62,276 nt of DNA from Paracoccus haematequi. Lineage in GTDB: Bacteria > Pseudomonadota > Alphaproteobacteria > Rhodobacterales > Rhodobacteraceae. This document shows positions 26,330 through 34,035 of this stretch, piece by piece. A model generated the notes under the pieces. It saw only the letters and a program-made list of their open reading frames with translations, was not told the origin of the DNA and searched no databases. The stretch spans positions 1 to 62,276 of the forward strand of contig NZ_UZWE01000037.1 in the NCBI RefSeq assembly GCF_900631945.1. The letters are read 5' to 3'. Each line of letters opens with the position of its first letter. Within the stretch, counting starts at the first letter, position 1. Position numbers and translations under genes: made by a program.

Positions 26330-26483
26330 CCTTTGGTCTAATTATTCATATGTATGCGGCTGTTTTCGCAGATGAAAAACCTTCCACCGTAGCTTATGCC
26401 CACCTCTTCAGGAGCGTGGCAACGACAGCTTCATTCTGCAAAAGCCGCCGCCTTCCCTTGGCTTTAACGTCCGCTTTGATATC

Positions 26484-27032
26484 TCAGGCCGCCAATGCAC
26501 GGTAAACGGTCATGCGAGATAGTCCGAGGTCACGGGCGATCCGGGCCTTGGACACGCCTTCCGCTGCCAACCTGCGGATTTCCGCGTCGTCCACCCGCTT
26601 CTGACGCCCTTTGTAGATGCCTTTGCCCTTCGCTGCCTCGATGCCGGCCCGCTGACGATCGCGAATGAACTTCAGCTCCATGTCGGCCACCATGCCAAGA
26701 ACGGTGATGACCATCCGGCCCATGTCCCCGGACGTGGTGACTTCGGGTTCCAGAACGCGGAGCGACGCTCCTTTCGCATCCAGCTCATGCACCAGGTTCA
26801 GCACGTCGCGCGTGGACCGGCCAAGGCGGTCGAGACGATGCACGACCAGCTCGTCGCCCGCGCGAAGAAACTCCAGAACCGTTGCCAACTCGCTGCGGCC
26901 GTCGCGGGATGCTCCGGATCCCGTCTCGGCGCGAATGATCTCGCAGCCTGATGCCTTCAGCCTAGCTTTCTGAATGTCGAGATCCTGGCTCGACGTGCTG
27001 ACGCGGGCGTATCCGATCCGAGGCATGGGCAA
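26484..27032 (-). CDS. serine recombinase / resolvase (Tn3/TniR type)
   Basis: 182 residues. The catalytic N-terminal domain has RIGYARVSTSSQDLDIQ (nucleophile Ser in VSTSSQ), GSGASRDGR, LVVHRLDRLGRSTRDVL and the E-helix (VLGMVADMELKFIRDRQRAG). A C-terminal helix-turn-helix follows (RRLAAEGVSKARIARDLGLS then RMTVYRAL). It would resolve cointegrates at a res site, and a TGTCAC-rich region lies just upstream. It points the same way as tniABQ but is separated from tniQ by about 3.6 kb and lies outside the readable ends of that transposon. It may belong to an older element. Confidence 0.92.
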   Translation of the reverse strand: MPMPRIGYARVSTSSQDLDIQKARLKASGCEIIRAETGSGASRDGRSELATVLEFLRAGDELVVHRLDRLGRSTRDVLNLVHELDAKGASLRVLEPEVTTSGDMGRMVITVLGMVADMELKFIRDRQRAGIEAAKGKGIYKGRQKRVDDAEIRRLAAEGVSKARIARDLGLSRMTVYRALAA

Positions 27033-27146
27033 TCTGTCACGTTAGGGTGGCTAATCTCCTGATACTGTCGCAATGGTATCTTTTCCACCCATTTGTGACA
27101 CTCTTGGCCGTCACATCTGGCTGTCACCTGCGAGTGTGCCTAAATG
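27030..27146 (-). other. res-like recombination region upstream of the resolvase
   Basis: The DNA before the resolvase start carries repeated half-sites of the form TGTCAC or its complement (tctgtcacgttag, tttgtgacac, ccgtcacatc, ggctgtcacc, taaatgtgacac). Two of these share a longer core TGTCAC(A)NTTAG in opposite directions. Serine resolvases of transposons bind such arrays in three subsites directly ahead of their gene. I cannot delimit the subsites. Confidence 0.45.
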
Positions 27147-27279
27147 TGACACAGAGAGCGAGCTGGTAGTTTAGAAACGGAGCTGCTTGCCTATTGGATA
27201 TGACTTTCCTGTTGTATCGATACTAAATAGACTGGTGGGTATCATTGTTGAAAGTTAGACCAAAAAGGATATGCCTGTC

Positions 27280-27528
27280 ATGACCACGCAGCGGGTACGG
27301 ATCATCGAGGGTGGCAAGCTCGTCATCCCCGCGACCATGCGGCGAGAGTTGGGGATCGCAACAGGCGATACCGTGCTTGTCGAGATTGATGGCGGCGAGT
27401 TGCGCGTCCGCTCGCTCCCACAGGCTGTTGCCCGCGCCCAGGCCATCATGCGGCGGCATGTACCCGAAGGCGTGTCGCTTGCAGACGAGCTGATCGCCGA
27501 TCGCCGGCGCGAGGCAGAGCGTGAGTAA
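27280..27528 (+). CDS. vapB: AbrB/SpoVT-fold antitoxin of a VapBC pair
   Basis: 82 residues from the ATG at 27280. The ATG at 27271 is in frame but only one to two bases from aagga. The N-terminal swapped-hairpin fold is clear: TQRVRIIEGGKLVIPATMRR followed by ELGIATGDTVLVEIDGGELR. The basic and acidic C-terminal tail would wrap the toxin. Its last codons overlap the toxin gene by 8 bases. It should neutralise the PIN toxin and repress its own promoter. Confidence 0.88.
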   Translation: MTTQRVRIIEGGKLVIPATMRRELGIATGDTVLVEIDGGELRVRSLPQAVARAQAIMRRHVPEGVSLADELIADRRREAERE

Positions 27529-27922
27529 GGCCGCAGTCTTGGACGCCTCAGCGCTTCTTTGTCTTTTGAATGGCGAGCCGGGTAGCGAGCGCGTTCTGGA
27601 AGCCCTGCCCATGGCAGTGATCGGCGCCACCAATTTCGCCGAGGTCGCATCCAAGCTGCGCGAGCGCGGCCTGAGCGTCAACGAGGTGGAGGACGTGCTC
27701 GGAGGCCTGCGTCTCGATATTCGGCCTCTCACCCCGGCCCAGGCCTACGCCATCGGTCATCTGCGCCCGGCGACTCGCTCCCTGGGACTATCGCTTGGTG
27801 ATCGGGCGTGTCTTGCCCTTGCCGCTGAACTTGGCATACCTGCCCTGACTGCGGATCAAGTCTGGGCGGAGCTTAAAATCGGCGTTTCGATTGAGCTAGT
27901 TCGAGATCCAAGCATAGTGTGA
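27521..27922 (+). CDS. vapC: PIN-domain toxin VapC
   Basis: 133 residues starting at GTG 27521, inside the antitoxin gene. All four PIN acids are present: Asp in AVLDASALLCLL, Glu in ATNFAEVASKL, Asp in LGLSLGDRACLALA and Asp in PALTADQVW. VapC toxins cleave tRNA or rRNA when free of antitoxin. It is an apparently intact module in a region of mobile DNA and may stabilise it. Confidence 0.9.
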   Translation: MSKAAVLDASALLCLLNGEPGSERVLEALPMAVIGATNFAEVASKLRERGLSVNEVEDVLGGLRLDIRPLTPAQAYAIGHLRPATRSLGLSLGDRACLALAAELGIPALTADQVWAELKIGVSIELVRDPSIV

Positions 27923-27924
27923 TC

Positions 27925-28146
27925 CTAGGTGTTCAGTCCCGGCATCTGGTGGATCGGATCCAGGATGAATCGATCCGGCTCTGAAGTCCAGATTTTGCAG
28001 ATGTATTCGTAGGGCGTGAGACCACCGAGGGTCTTGAGCCGACGCGCGAAGTTGTAGGCTGCCATGAAGTCCGCGAGATGCGTACGCAGTTGCTCGTGGC
28101 TGTCATAGTGGAAGCGCTTGACGGTCGCCTCCTTGATTGTGCGGTT
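27925..28146 (-). pseudogene. C-terminal remnant of an IS481-family transposase
   Basis: About 73 codons match the end of IS481-type integrases: NRTIKEATVKRFHYDSHEQL, HLADFMAAYNFARRLKTLGG, LTPYEYICKIW, ending HQMPGLNT. Upstream of position 28146 the frame stays open but the sequence abruptly stops resembling the family, so the DDE part is gone. The break abuts the region ahead of the ArdC gene. It is a deletion scar of an insertion sequence. Confidence 0.8.
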
Positions 28147-28306
28147 CCCCTTCGCCCCTACGGACAACCTTGCCTGGGTCCCCCTCCTGCCCTCGCCGGG
28201 AGGCAGGGTTTCAGGAGAGGCGCGCGCTTCGCGCTTCCTCGCCAGAAACCCCGCCCGATGATCCGGCACCAGACCGGCAAAGGGCATCGCCACAAGGAGG
28301 CCACAA

Positions 28307-29197
28307 ATGGCTGACACGTTCGACCTCTACGCCCACGTCACCGACAGCATCATTGCCAGCCTCAAAGCAGGCACCCCGGCATGGCGCAAGCCGTGGACCG
28401 GCGACAAGGGCGGCGCCCCTTTCCCGCTGCGGAGCAACGGCGAACCCTATTCCGGCATCAACGTCCTGATGTTGTGGCTTGCCGCTGACGCCAAAGGCTA
28501 CCGCGCCGCCCGCTGGTTCACCTACAAGCAGGCCCAGGAGGCAGGCGGACAGGTCCGCAAGGGCGAGAAATCGTCCACCGTTGTCAAATACGGCACCTTT
28601 GAACGCGAGGACGCGGACACGGGCGAGGAACGGCGCCTGCCCTACCTGAAAGCCTACCGCGTGTTTAACGCCGAGCAGATCGACGGCCTGCCCGCCGAAT
28701 ACTATGGCACCCCCGCCGAGCCTGCCCGCGACCTTGGCACCGAGGCCGACCCCGCCCTTGACGCTTTTTTCGCAGCCACCGGCGCGGACATTCGCACCAG
28801 CGACGAGCCGCAAGCTTACTACAACCCTGCCGAGGATTACATCCACATGCCGCCGATTGCGACGTTCCACAGCGCCGCAGGCTACTATGCCACGCTTGCC
28901 CACGAGGCGACCCATTGGACCGGCCACAAGAGCCGCCTTGACCGCTTTTCCCGCTTCACCGACCGCAAAGCTTACGCGTTCGAGGAATTGATTGCGGAGA
29001 TTGGCAACTGCATGACCTGCGCCCGGCTTGGCCTGACCCCGGATTTTGACCAGTCCGGCGCATACGTCCAAAGCTGGCTGCGCGCCTTGAAAGACGACAC
29101 GCGGCTGATCTTCAAAGCCGCCAGTGAGGCGCAGAAGGCCGCCGAATGGCTGGTGAAAGGCAAGCCCGCCGAGAAGGAAGAAGGGGCGGCCGCATGA
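28307..29197 (+). CDS. ardC: ArdC-type antirestriction protein
   Basis: 296 residues. The N-terminal ssDNA-binding domain (DLYAHVTDSIIASLKAGTPA, WRKPW, YSGINVLML, GGQVRKGEKSSTVVKYGTF) is followed by a zincin-like metalloprotease domain with AHEATHWTGHKSRL (first zinc His near residue 199) and the later FEELIAEIGNC. ArdC proteins of plasmids and integrative elements protect incoming DNA, including single strands, from restriction. It is coupled by ATGA to a tiny zinc-ribbon gene. It marks this zone as conjugative or plasmid-derived cargo. Confidence 0.92.
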   Translation: MADTFDLYAHVTDSIIASLKAGTPAWRKPWTGDKGGAPFPLRSNGEPYSGINVLMLWLAADAKGYRAARWFTYKQAQEAGGQVRKGEKSSTVVKYGTFEREDADTGEERRLPYLKAYRVFNAEQIDGLPAEYYGTPAEPARDLGTEADPALDAFFAATGADIRTSDEPQAYYNPAEDYIHMPPIATFHSAAGYYATLAHEATHWTGHKSRLDRFSRFTDRKAYAFEELIAEIGNCMTCARLGLTPDFDQSGAYVQSWLRALKDDTRLIFKAASEAQKAAEWLVKGKPAEKEEGAAA

Positions 29198-29373
29198 GCG
29201 GCCCCCACCCCTTGCCCGCCCTGTCCTGCCGCAAATGCGGCAGGAACAACCCATGGGTCTATGTCGCCCCTGTTGTGGTCGAGGGATCTGGCACCTGCAT
29301 CTGCATGGATTGCGCGAAGGCGCGCGGCTGGCTGGACGCGGCCGGAAATCTCAAGCCGGGAGTCTCACTTTGA
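29194..29373 (+). CDS. tiny zinc-ribbon protein coupled to ardC
   Basis: 59 residues. The start overlaps the ardC stop as ATGA. Two CxxC-type pairs, SCRKCGRNN and CICMDCAKARGW, would bind one zinc. The C-terminus (AAGNLKPGVSL) is short. The tight coupling argues for co-expression with the antirestriction protein, perhaps as an accessory. No known family name comes to mind. Confidence 0.65.
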   Translation: MSGPHPLPALSCRKCGRNNPWVYVAPVVVEGSGTCICMDCAKARGWLDAAGNLKPGVSL

Positions 29374-29537
29374 CCACCTACGAGATCCGGGACGACCCCG
29401 ACGACCTGCCCATCATCTGCGCCCCCTTGGCAGAAGCGGAGAGGCGCGGCAGTCGCCGCGCCGCCCGCCTCGGCATCGAGGTTCTGATTTACGAAATGCA
29501 CCCCACGCGCGGAGAGCGATTTATCGGTGCGATCTGA
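29370..29537 (+). CDS. tiny hypothetical protein with TTG start
   Basis: 55 residues starting at TTG 29370, which overlaps the previous stop as TTGA. The sequence (TTYEIRDDPDDLPIICAPLA, EAERRGSRRAARLGIEVLIY, EMHPTRGERFIGAI) has a beta-alpha-beta feel with a strongly basic middle and is not a low-complexity shadow. Chain-overlap with the two genes upstream supports it as the third member of a mini-operon. Function unknown. Confidence 0.5.
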   Translation: MTTYEIRDDPDDLPIICAPLAEAERRGSRRAARLGIEVLIYEMHPTRGERFIGAI

Positions 29538-29636
29538 CCCCGGCCTCCGCAGCAGCAGCGGGGGCTTTTCCGTGTCGATCTGGTTGACCGCGAACGCGGC
29601 AAAGCGGAGACGGCCGCGCCGTCACCCCATAAAGAA

Positions 29637-29658
29637 GCCCCGCCCAAAAGGACGGGGC
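29637..29658 (-). terminator. intrinsic-type terminator after the second toxin-antitoxin pair
   Basis: On the minus strand a 9-bp stem (GCCCCGTCC with GGGCGGGGC, one G-T pair) closes a TTTT loop and is followed by TTCTTTAT. It lies 89 bases past the stop of the PIN gene at 29747. On the plus strand it also follows the ardC mini-operon by 100 bases, so it may serve both sides. Confidence 0.6.
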
Positions 29659-29746
29659 AGGTATCTCCAACAGGGAGGGAGTCCCGGTCAACGTAAGGTT
29701 CCCAAGAGAGTTCCCGGAAACCGCGACGAGATTATCAGCCTGTTCT

Positions 29747-30190
29747 TCATTCCCCGGTCCGCCATGCCTCCCAATCCTGTTCCGTGATCCTGTCGATGGC
29801 CGGGTTGCTGTGCAGGACCGGCAGGCGCAGCGACTCCGCGGCCGCAAGCGCCAGGCAGGTCTGCACCGTCAGTTTCGCCGGATGATCCGCTCCCTGGCCG
29901 AACCGGGCTGCAAGCCTGCACCCGTCAGCTGCAATGCGCGGGCTGACCGCAATTTCATAGACCTTCAGGATCTGAAGCAGGCTGTCGAAAATCTCCGTGG
30001 CCTGTTCAACCGCATCGGCCGAGACGCTGCGTGTGTCCGCGCGGCTCTCAGTCAGGGCCATGACCACATCGAGGTGCACGCTGGCTGAGGTCTTGCATTG
30101 CCTGCGGCTGCCCTTGATCTTCTCCACCAGCAAGGCCGCGTCAGACCTGTTGCCCAGGATGGCAAGGAAAGCAGAGCTATCAACGAACAT
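29747..30190 (-). CDS. PIN-domain protein, VapC-like with degenerate active site
   Basis: 147 residues. The start MFVDSSAFLAIL keeps the first PIN Asp. The later block HPAKLTVQTCLALAAAESLR stands where this VapC subfamily normally has HPAxLNxGDCxxYALA, so the third acidic residue is missing. The fourth (usually G-D-D-F) reads HSNPAI. The second acid position carries Asp (HLDVVMAL) rather than Glu. It is therefore likely a weak or dead nuclease. Its ATG shares one base region with the antitoxin stop at 30190. Confidence 0.75.
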   Translation of the reverse strand: MFVDSSAFLAILGNRSDAALLVEKIKGSRRQCKTSASVHLDVVMALTESRADTRSVSADAVEQATEIFDSLLQILKVYEIAVSPRIAADGCRLAARFGQGADHPAKLTVQTCLALAAAESLRLPVLHSNPAIDRITEQDWEAWRTGE

Positions 30191-30417
30191 CAGCGTTTGC
30201 CCTTCGGCGGAACGATGTGCGTGGACCTGAAGCCGTAGTTCTTCACCCGCTCCTGCAAGGCGGCAATCTGGTCCTCGATGGTCGGCATGGACCGGATGCG
30301 CTCAATCTCGTTCTGGATTGCCTGCCGCACCGCTTCTGTCTTGGTGACGCCCAGCATCTCCGCCAGCGTTTCCGCCAGATCGTTCACACCTTCATCGCGG
30401 ATGGATAACTTACCCAT
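30190..30417 (-). CDS. vapB: VapB-like antitoxin (Rv0623/PSK type)
   Basis: 75 residues. The N-terminal ribbon-helix-helix-like part (LSIRDEGVNDLAETLAEMLG, VTKTEAVRQAIQNEIERI) is typical of transcription-factor-type VapB proteins that pair with PIN toxins. A C-terminal toxin-wrapping tail follows (RVKNYGFRSTHIVPPKGKR). It overlaps the PIN gene by one base. A split palindrome upstream (30433-30471) could be its operator. Confidence 0.8.
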   Translation of the reverse strand: MGKLSIRDEGVNDLAETLAEMLGVTKTEAVRQAIQNEIERIRSMPTIEDQIAALQERVKNYGFRSTHIVPPKGKR

Positions 30418-30432
30418 GTGCGTTCCAATCCG

Positions 30433-30471
30433 TATGCACAGTAATTGCGAAATAGTCTATACACTGGCATA
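30433..30471. promoter_or_regulatory. split inverted repeat in the vapBC promoter
   Basis: TATGCACAGT (30433-30442) and ACTGGCATA (30463-30471) are near-complementary arms 20 bases apart. They flank a minus-strand TATAGA -10-like element. Auto-repression by VapB-VapC complexes through such repeats is common, so this is a candidate operator. Confidence 0.35.
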
Positions 30472-30549
30472 ATTGTCAGCAAGTCCGAGCGAGGTTCCGG
30501 CCATGCCACCCGACACCCTGACAGGCCGCATCAGCTTCCTGGTGTCGCG

Positions 30550-30610
30550 TTGCCCCTAAATCCGAGACACGGCGCGTTTTCCGGCCTTTCTTGCTCTTAA
30601 ATATGAGATG
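30550..30610 (+). repeat. left-end transposase-site-like repeats L1 and L2
   Basis: Two copies of a 19-20 bp motif with consensus TTGCCCTTAAATNYGAGATG. L1 is at 30550-30568 (TTGCCCCTAAATCCGAGAC) and L2 at 30591-30610 (TTGCTCTTAAATATGAGATG). Both run inward from the left end. L1 starts inside the terminal inverted repeat and L2 includes the tniQ stop codon. Confidence 0.75.
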
Positions 30611-31448
30611 AGGTGGCTGAACCACCGACGCGTAGTCGCATCCGCTGAGCAATCTGGTCGACCGTTGCAAGCAGCCGGGGCTCCTTATCGTAGGCGCGAA
30701 GCAGGGCAACTCGTGAATAGACGTCGATGTCCATGCTGCACAACGCAGCCTTTACCAGTGGACGTGATTGGGCGGAGACAACAGCGGCAAGGCAGAAGAG
30801 CCTTATGTTTGACCGGGGACTTTGAAGCGCGAAGAACGGATCTCCACGTAAAGCATTCAGTCCCATCGCGAAGGTGACCGCCCGCATTGCTCGGCGTAGT
30901 TCACGCGCGCTGCCGGACATAGCGACGCGCTCCAGCACCCGTGCCCCGTTCCGGGCACGATTAACCAGCTTTTCGGAGACCACTGCGCCCTTCTGCTTGT
31001 CTGCCTTTGGAAGAAGCCGGTCACCACACATCTGGCAGTCGAACGCCCAGGCCCTACGCCAGTGCCTGAGCTCAAGTCCGCCATCGGCGCAGTTTGGGCA
31101 AGTTTGAAACGGCACCTGTGCGGTCAACCGCATCTCTGCTTCCTGCATCGCCGCGAAAGTCATTGACAGCACGAATGCGGGGTCGATGCGTGCCGCAACG
31201 GAAATCCTGTCCGCAGCCAGCATGTTGATATCATGGTCGAGTGCTGCAGCATGTTTTCCGCCGATCCCGATATGGTTGAGAAGGTCTGCTACCTCGCAAT
31301 GATTGGAAGCGGCCAGTCGCGATAACCAACCAGAAAGCAACTCGTCCGGCACTGGCGTCACCGATATCGGTAGAGGGCGACACTTCACGCCCCCGATTTC
31401 TCGAGCCGTCGCTGAGCGTTTGCATGGCGCGACCAGACCGGTGCTCAT
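30597..31448 (-). CDS. tniQ: TniQ, TnsD-like targeting protein
   Basis: 283 residues. Start of the family domain: LPISVTPVPDELLSGWLSRL followed by AASNHCEVADLL. A zinc-ribbon follows (FQTCPNCADGGLEL, AWAFDCQMCGDRLLP). The C-terminal part is helical. TniQ/TnsD proteins link the transposition complex to a target. Its ATG overlaps the tniB stop (ATGA). The extreme N-terminus (MSTGLVAPCKRSATAREIGG) may be longer than in relatives. Confidence 0.88.
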   Translation of the reverse strand: MSTGLVAPCKRSATAREIGGVKCRPLPISVTPVPDELLSGWLSRLAASNHCEVADLLNHIGIGGKHAAALDHDINMLAADRISVAARIDPAFVLSMTFAAMQEAEMRLTAQVPFQTCPNCADGGLELRHWRRAWAFDCQMCGDRLLPKADKQKGAVVSEKLVNRARNGARVLERVAMSGSARELRRAMRAVTFAMGLNALRGDPFFALQSPRSNIRLFCLAAVVSAQSRPLVKAALCSMDIDVYSRVALLRAYDKEPRLLATVDQIAQRMRLRVGGSATSSHI

Positions 31449-32263
31449 TTTGTGATGGCATCATCCGTGACGCACTCGTCACCGCTGATGATCGCGTCGA
31501 TGGACAGTTCCTTGACCAACGCGAAGATGCGGGACGTCACCCCGCCAGTCAATGCAAGGATCTGCTTGAGCGACCGCACTTTCAGATTGGATTTTCTCTC
31601 CAGCGGCATGGCCGCAATCAAGGTCTGAATCATGTCCGAGAACTCAGCATCATCGCGCCAATTCGGCAGGTGGTGTTCATCAAGCCGACGGGCCAGTTGG
31701 ACATCGCCGCGAATGGCATCGACGGCTTCGCTTACACCGTAGCAGACCAAAGATGCTTCCAGCTCGTTGCTCAGATACCTCAGGACATTGAGAAACCGGC
31801 GCTGTTCTCGGTGCGTGCCTGCCAGAAGGTTGTGAACTTCGTCGATCATGATCATCCGCAGCCCGAGGTCGCGCAAAAGACCCACGACACGAACTTCCAG
31901 CGAGGCAACACTCTGCGCCTTCAGACTCAACGTCGACGACGGGGCTCCGACGGCTGCGAGGATGTGCATATAGAACCGCCGCTCATCGGGTGCGGGTGGC
32001 GCCTGCAACAGAAGTAACGGGGTGTGAGTGACGCCAGACTCCGGATCATACTCCGGCGCATAGCGTCGCGACAGGTTGCGGGCGATCATTGTCTTGCCGA
32101 TGCCGGACGTTCCATGCACCAGAAGGCCAGGCATGCGGGTCTGCCGCGGCATCTCAATCAGTCCCTGTAACCGGTCCAGCACTTGCTCTGCCCGGGGAAA
32201 GCCTATCCAGATGTCCGACTGAATGAGAGCGATACGGCCGTCATCTTCAGTTTCTGCCCTCAA
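31445..32263 (-). CDS. tniB: TniB, AAA+ ATPase of the transposon
   Basis: 272 residues if it begins at TTG 32263, two bases after the tniA stop. No ATG or GTG suits better, and the frame opens upstream only within tniA. Walker A is HGTSGIGKTMIAR (near residues 51-58 from the TTG), Walker B is LRMIMIDEVHNLL, and sensor motifs follow (LVCYGVSEAVDAI, RRLDEHHLPNW). It would deliver target DNA to TniA, like TnsC/TniB/MuB. Confidence 0.88.
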   Translation of the reverse strand: MRAETEDDGRIALIQSDIWIGFPRAEQVLDRLQGLIEMPRQTRMPGLLVHGTSGIGKTMIARNLSRRYAPEYDPESGVTHTPLLLLQAPPAPDERRFYMHILAAVGAPSSTLSLKAQSVASLEVRVVGLLRDLGLRMIMIDEVHNLLAGTHREQRRFLNVLRYLSNELEASLVCYGVSEAVDAIRGDVQLARRLDEHHLPNWRDDAEFSDMIQTLIAAMPLERKSNLKVRSLKQILALTGGVTSRIFALVKELSIDAIISGDECVTDDAITK

Positions 32264-32264
32264 T

Positions 32265-33902
32265 TCACCAGCGCTCCACCTTAAACATCGGGCGCGATGT
32301 ATCACCGGTGTCGACCGGTCGCAGCCCCTCGGATCCCCGATCATCGGCGGCCAGACCCTTCATTACAGTCCTTTCGCGGGATCGGCGTTCTGCCTTGGTC
32401 AGCGCGCGGCTTTCACCCTCAATTTGGCGTTGCTGCCGGATCAATTCGGCGAGGACCAATTCATTCGTGCCCACTTTCCCCATGGCCCGTGCCTTTTGCA
32501 TGGCCTCGCGGTATTCCCAGAGCGACACCGGCGGGAGTTCCAGGTTGCGGTACCGGGCCTCGACACATCTGCCGCCATCCAGTTCGACCCAGACGGCCGA
32601 GAGATCGCGGGGATCGTAGCGGACAACCACCTTTCCGTCCCGGCGACCAACATAACCCGCGAGGGCGTCGGACCAGTAACGCAGGTCGAACAGATGGATG
32701 CCGTCGCGCCGAACTTGTCGCTGCTCACTTGGCAGGAAACTCACCCGAAAGGCCTCCATATCGAAGGGAATGTCGCCGGACATTTCCCCTGCGAGCGCGT
32801 CCCACTTGGCAACGGGCGTGCAGTTGAGGCTTGAGTGAACGCTGTTGTTGTAACGGCAGATCTCGAGGGCGAACCACAAATCGAACTCTCGAAGGGTCAT
32901 CGCCGCATTGGCTTCGGCATCGTAGCCGCCCTTGGCCGCAACTGACGACTGGGTGGTCCCCGGCAGAAGATGCACTGCGCCCATCATCGTGCCGATCAGC
33001 CGTTCGATATGCCCACCAAAATGAGGGCTTCCCGGAGGTCGGTAGACCAGGTTGATCCCCCATTCCGCACAAGCTGACTGAAAAGCCTGGGACCGGAAAT
33101 CGCGGCCATTGTCGACATGGATGCTGCGCGGTTTGCCCTGGGCAGGCCACGGCACGGCGCACTCAAGGTCAGCCAGCAGTTCTGCTTTGGGGGCCACAGC
33201 ATGCGTAAGACATAAGGCCACCGAAAGGCGAGATGGCGCTTCAAAGCTGACGTGGTATCCCGTCACCATGCGTGAGGTGATGTCGATCGCGAGGGTCACC
33301 CAAGGCCGGCCGATGGGTTTGCGCTCGAAACTGTCGACAAGGATGATGTCCGCCGGTGTGTGATCAATCTGAACAACGTCCAGCGGCCATTTCGCCGCGT
33401 TTTGCCCTGTCACCGGCGCGAAACGCTGCCGTGCCGCCTGCGCCCCCTCGCGCGCTTTCATGACTTCGCGCGCATCCATCGCATCGAGGCGGCGCTGAAC
33501 TGTCCGGCGCGTCGGCTGTTGAAACCCCTGCTCACCGCAAGCACTGCGGATTTCGGCGACCACCCTCGCCAAGCTGGGACGCTCCCGGCGCAAGTAGTAT
33601 CGCATAAGGTGATCTTCGATGATGGCTTCGACTTCGTGGGGCACCATGGCGGTTCCCGTTGGACGACCACGTTTTCGCGGAACAATCGCACTGGTTCGGC
33701 CGCCGCCTTCGGCAAGCCTCCGGATCCACCGCCAGACCGTCGCTCGGCTTACCCCCAGCTCCCAGACAGCGTCACGGACCCCGCTCTCCAAGCTGCCGGA
33801 CCCGGAAAGATAGACCTGCACTAAGGGCCGCAAGACCGACGCCCGGCGCTGTTCCTCTGCGCCGAGCCCCCCGATTTCTTCGCGATCAGCTTGCAACCCC
33901 AC
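32265..33902 (-). CDS. tniA: TniA, DDE transposase
   Basis: 545 residues from GTG 33902. A helix-turn-helix (ELGVSRATVWRWIRRLAEGG) and a second DNA-binding region (PTRRTVQRRLDAMDAREV) precede a Mu/retroviral-type catalytic core. Its acids are Asp180 (VVQIDHTPADI), Asp264 (SIHVDNGRDF) and Glu300 (FGGHIERLIGTMM), i.e. D-D-35-E. A C-terminal beta-barrel follows. It cuts and joins the ends whose repeats lie at 33947-34035 and 30550-30610. The gene appears intact. Confidence 0.93.
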   Translation of the reverse strand: MGLQADREEIGGLGAEEQRRASVLRPLVQVYLSGSGSLESGVRDAVWELGVSRATVWRWIRRLAEGGGRTSAIVPRKRGRPTGTAMVPHEVEAIIEDHLMRYYLRRERPSLARVVAEIRSACGEQGFQQPTRRTVQRRLDAMDAREVMKAREGAQAARQRFAPVTGQNAAKWPLDVVQIDHTPADIILVDSFERKPIGRPWVTLAIDITSRMVTGYHVSFEAPSRLSVALCLTHAVAPKAELLADLECAVPWPAQGKPRSIHVDNGRDFRSQAFQSACAEWGINLVYRPPGSPHFGGHIERLIGTMMGAVHLLPGTTQSSVAAKGGYDAEANAAMTLREFDLWFALEICRYNNSVHSSLNCTPVAKWDALAGEMSGDIPFDMEAFRVSFLPSEQRQVRRDGIHLFDLRYWSDALAGYVGRRDGKVVVRYDPRDLSAVWVELDGGRCVEARYRNLELPPVSLWEYREAMQKARAMGKVGTNELVLAELIRQQRQIEGESRALTKAERRSRERTVMKGLAADDRGSEGLRPVDTGDTSRPMFKVERW

Positions 33903-33946
33903 TAATAGACCAGTCCCGTGAACCCTGTCTCACCATTAACGGCAAG

Positions 33947-34035
33947 AATCTCAGAATAAAATGCAACATCTCGCATTTAAGGGCAACGGTGTGCCATTGT
34001 TTTTGTTGAATTCGTCATCTCAGAATTAAGGGCCA
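33947..34035 (-). repeat. right-end transposase-site-like repeats R1, R2 and R3
   Basis: Three copies of the left-end motif, read on the minus strand: R1 at 34016-34035 (TGGCCCTTAATTCTGAGATG), R2 at 33967-33986 (TTGCCCTTAAATGCGAGATG) and R3 at 33947-33966 (TTGCATTTTATTCTGAGATT). R2 and R3 abut exactly. With two sites on the left and three on the right, the ends are asymmetric, as in Tn7/Tn5053 relatives. Confidence 0.75.
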
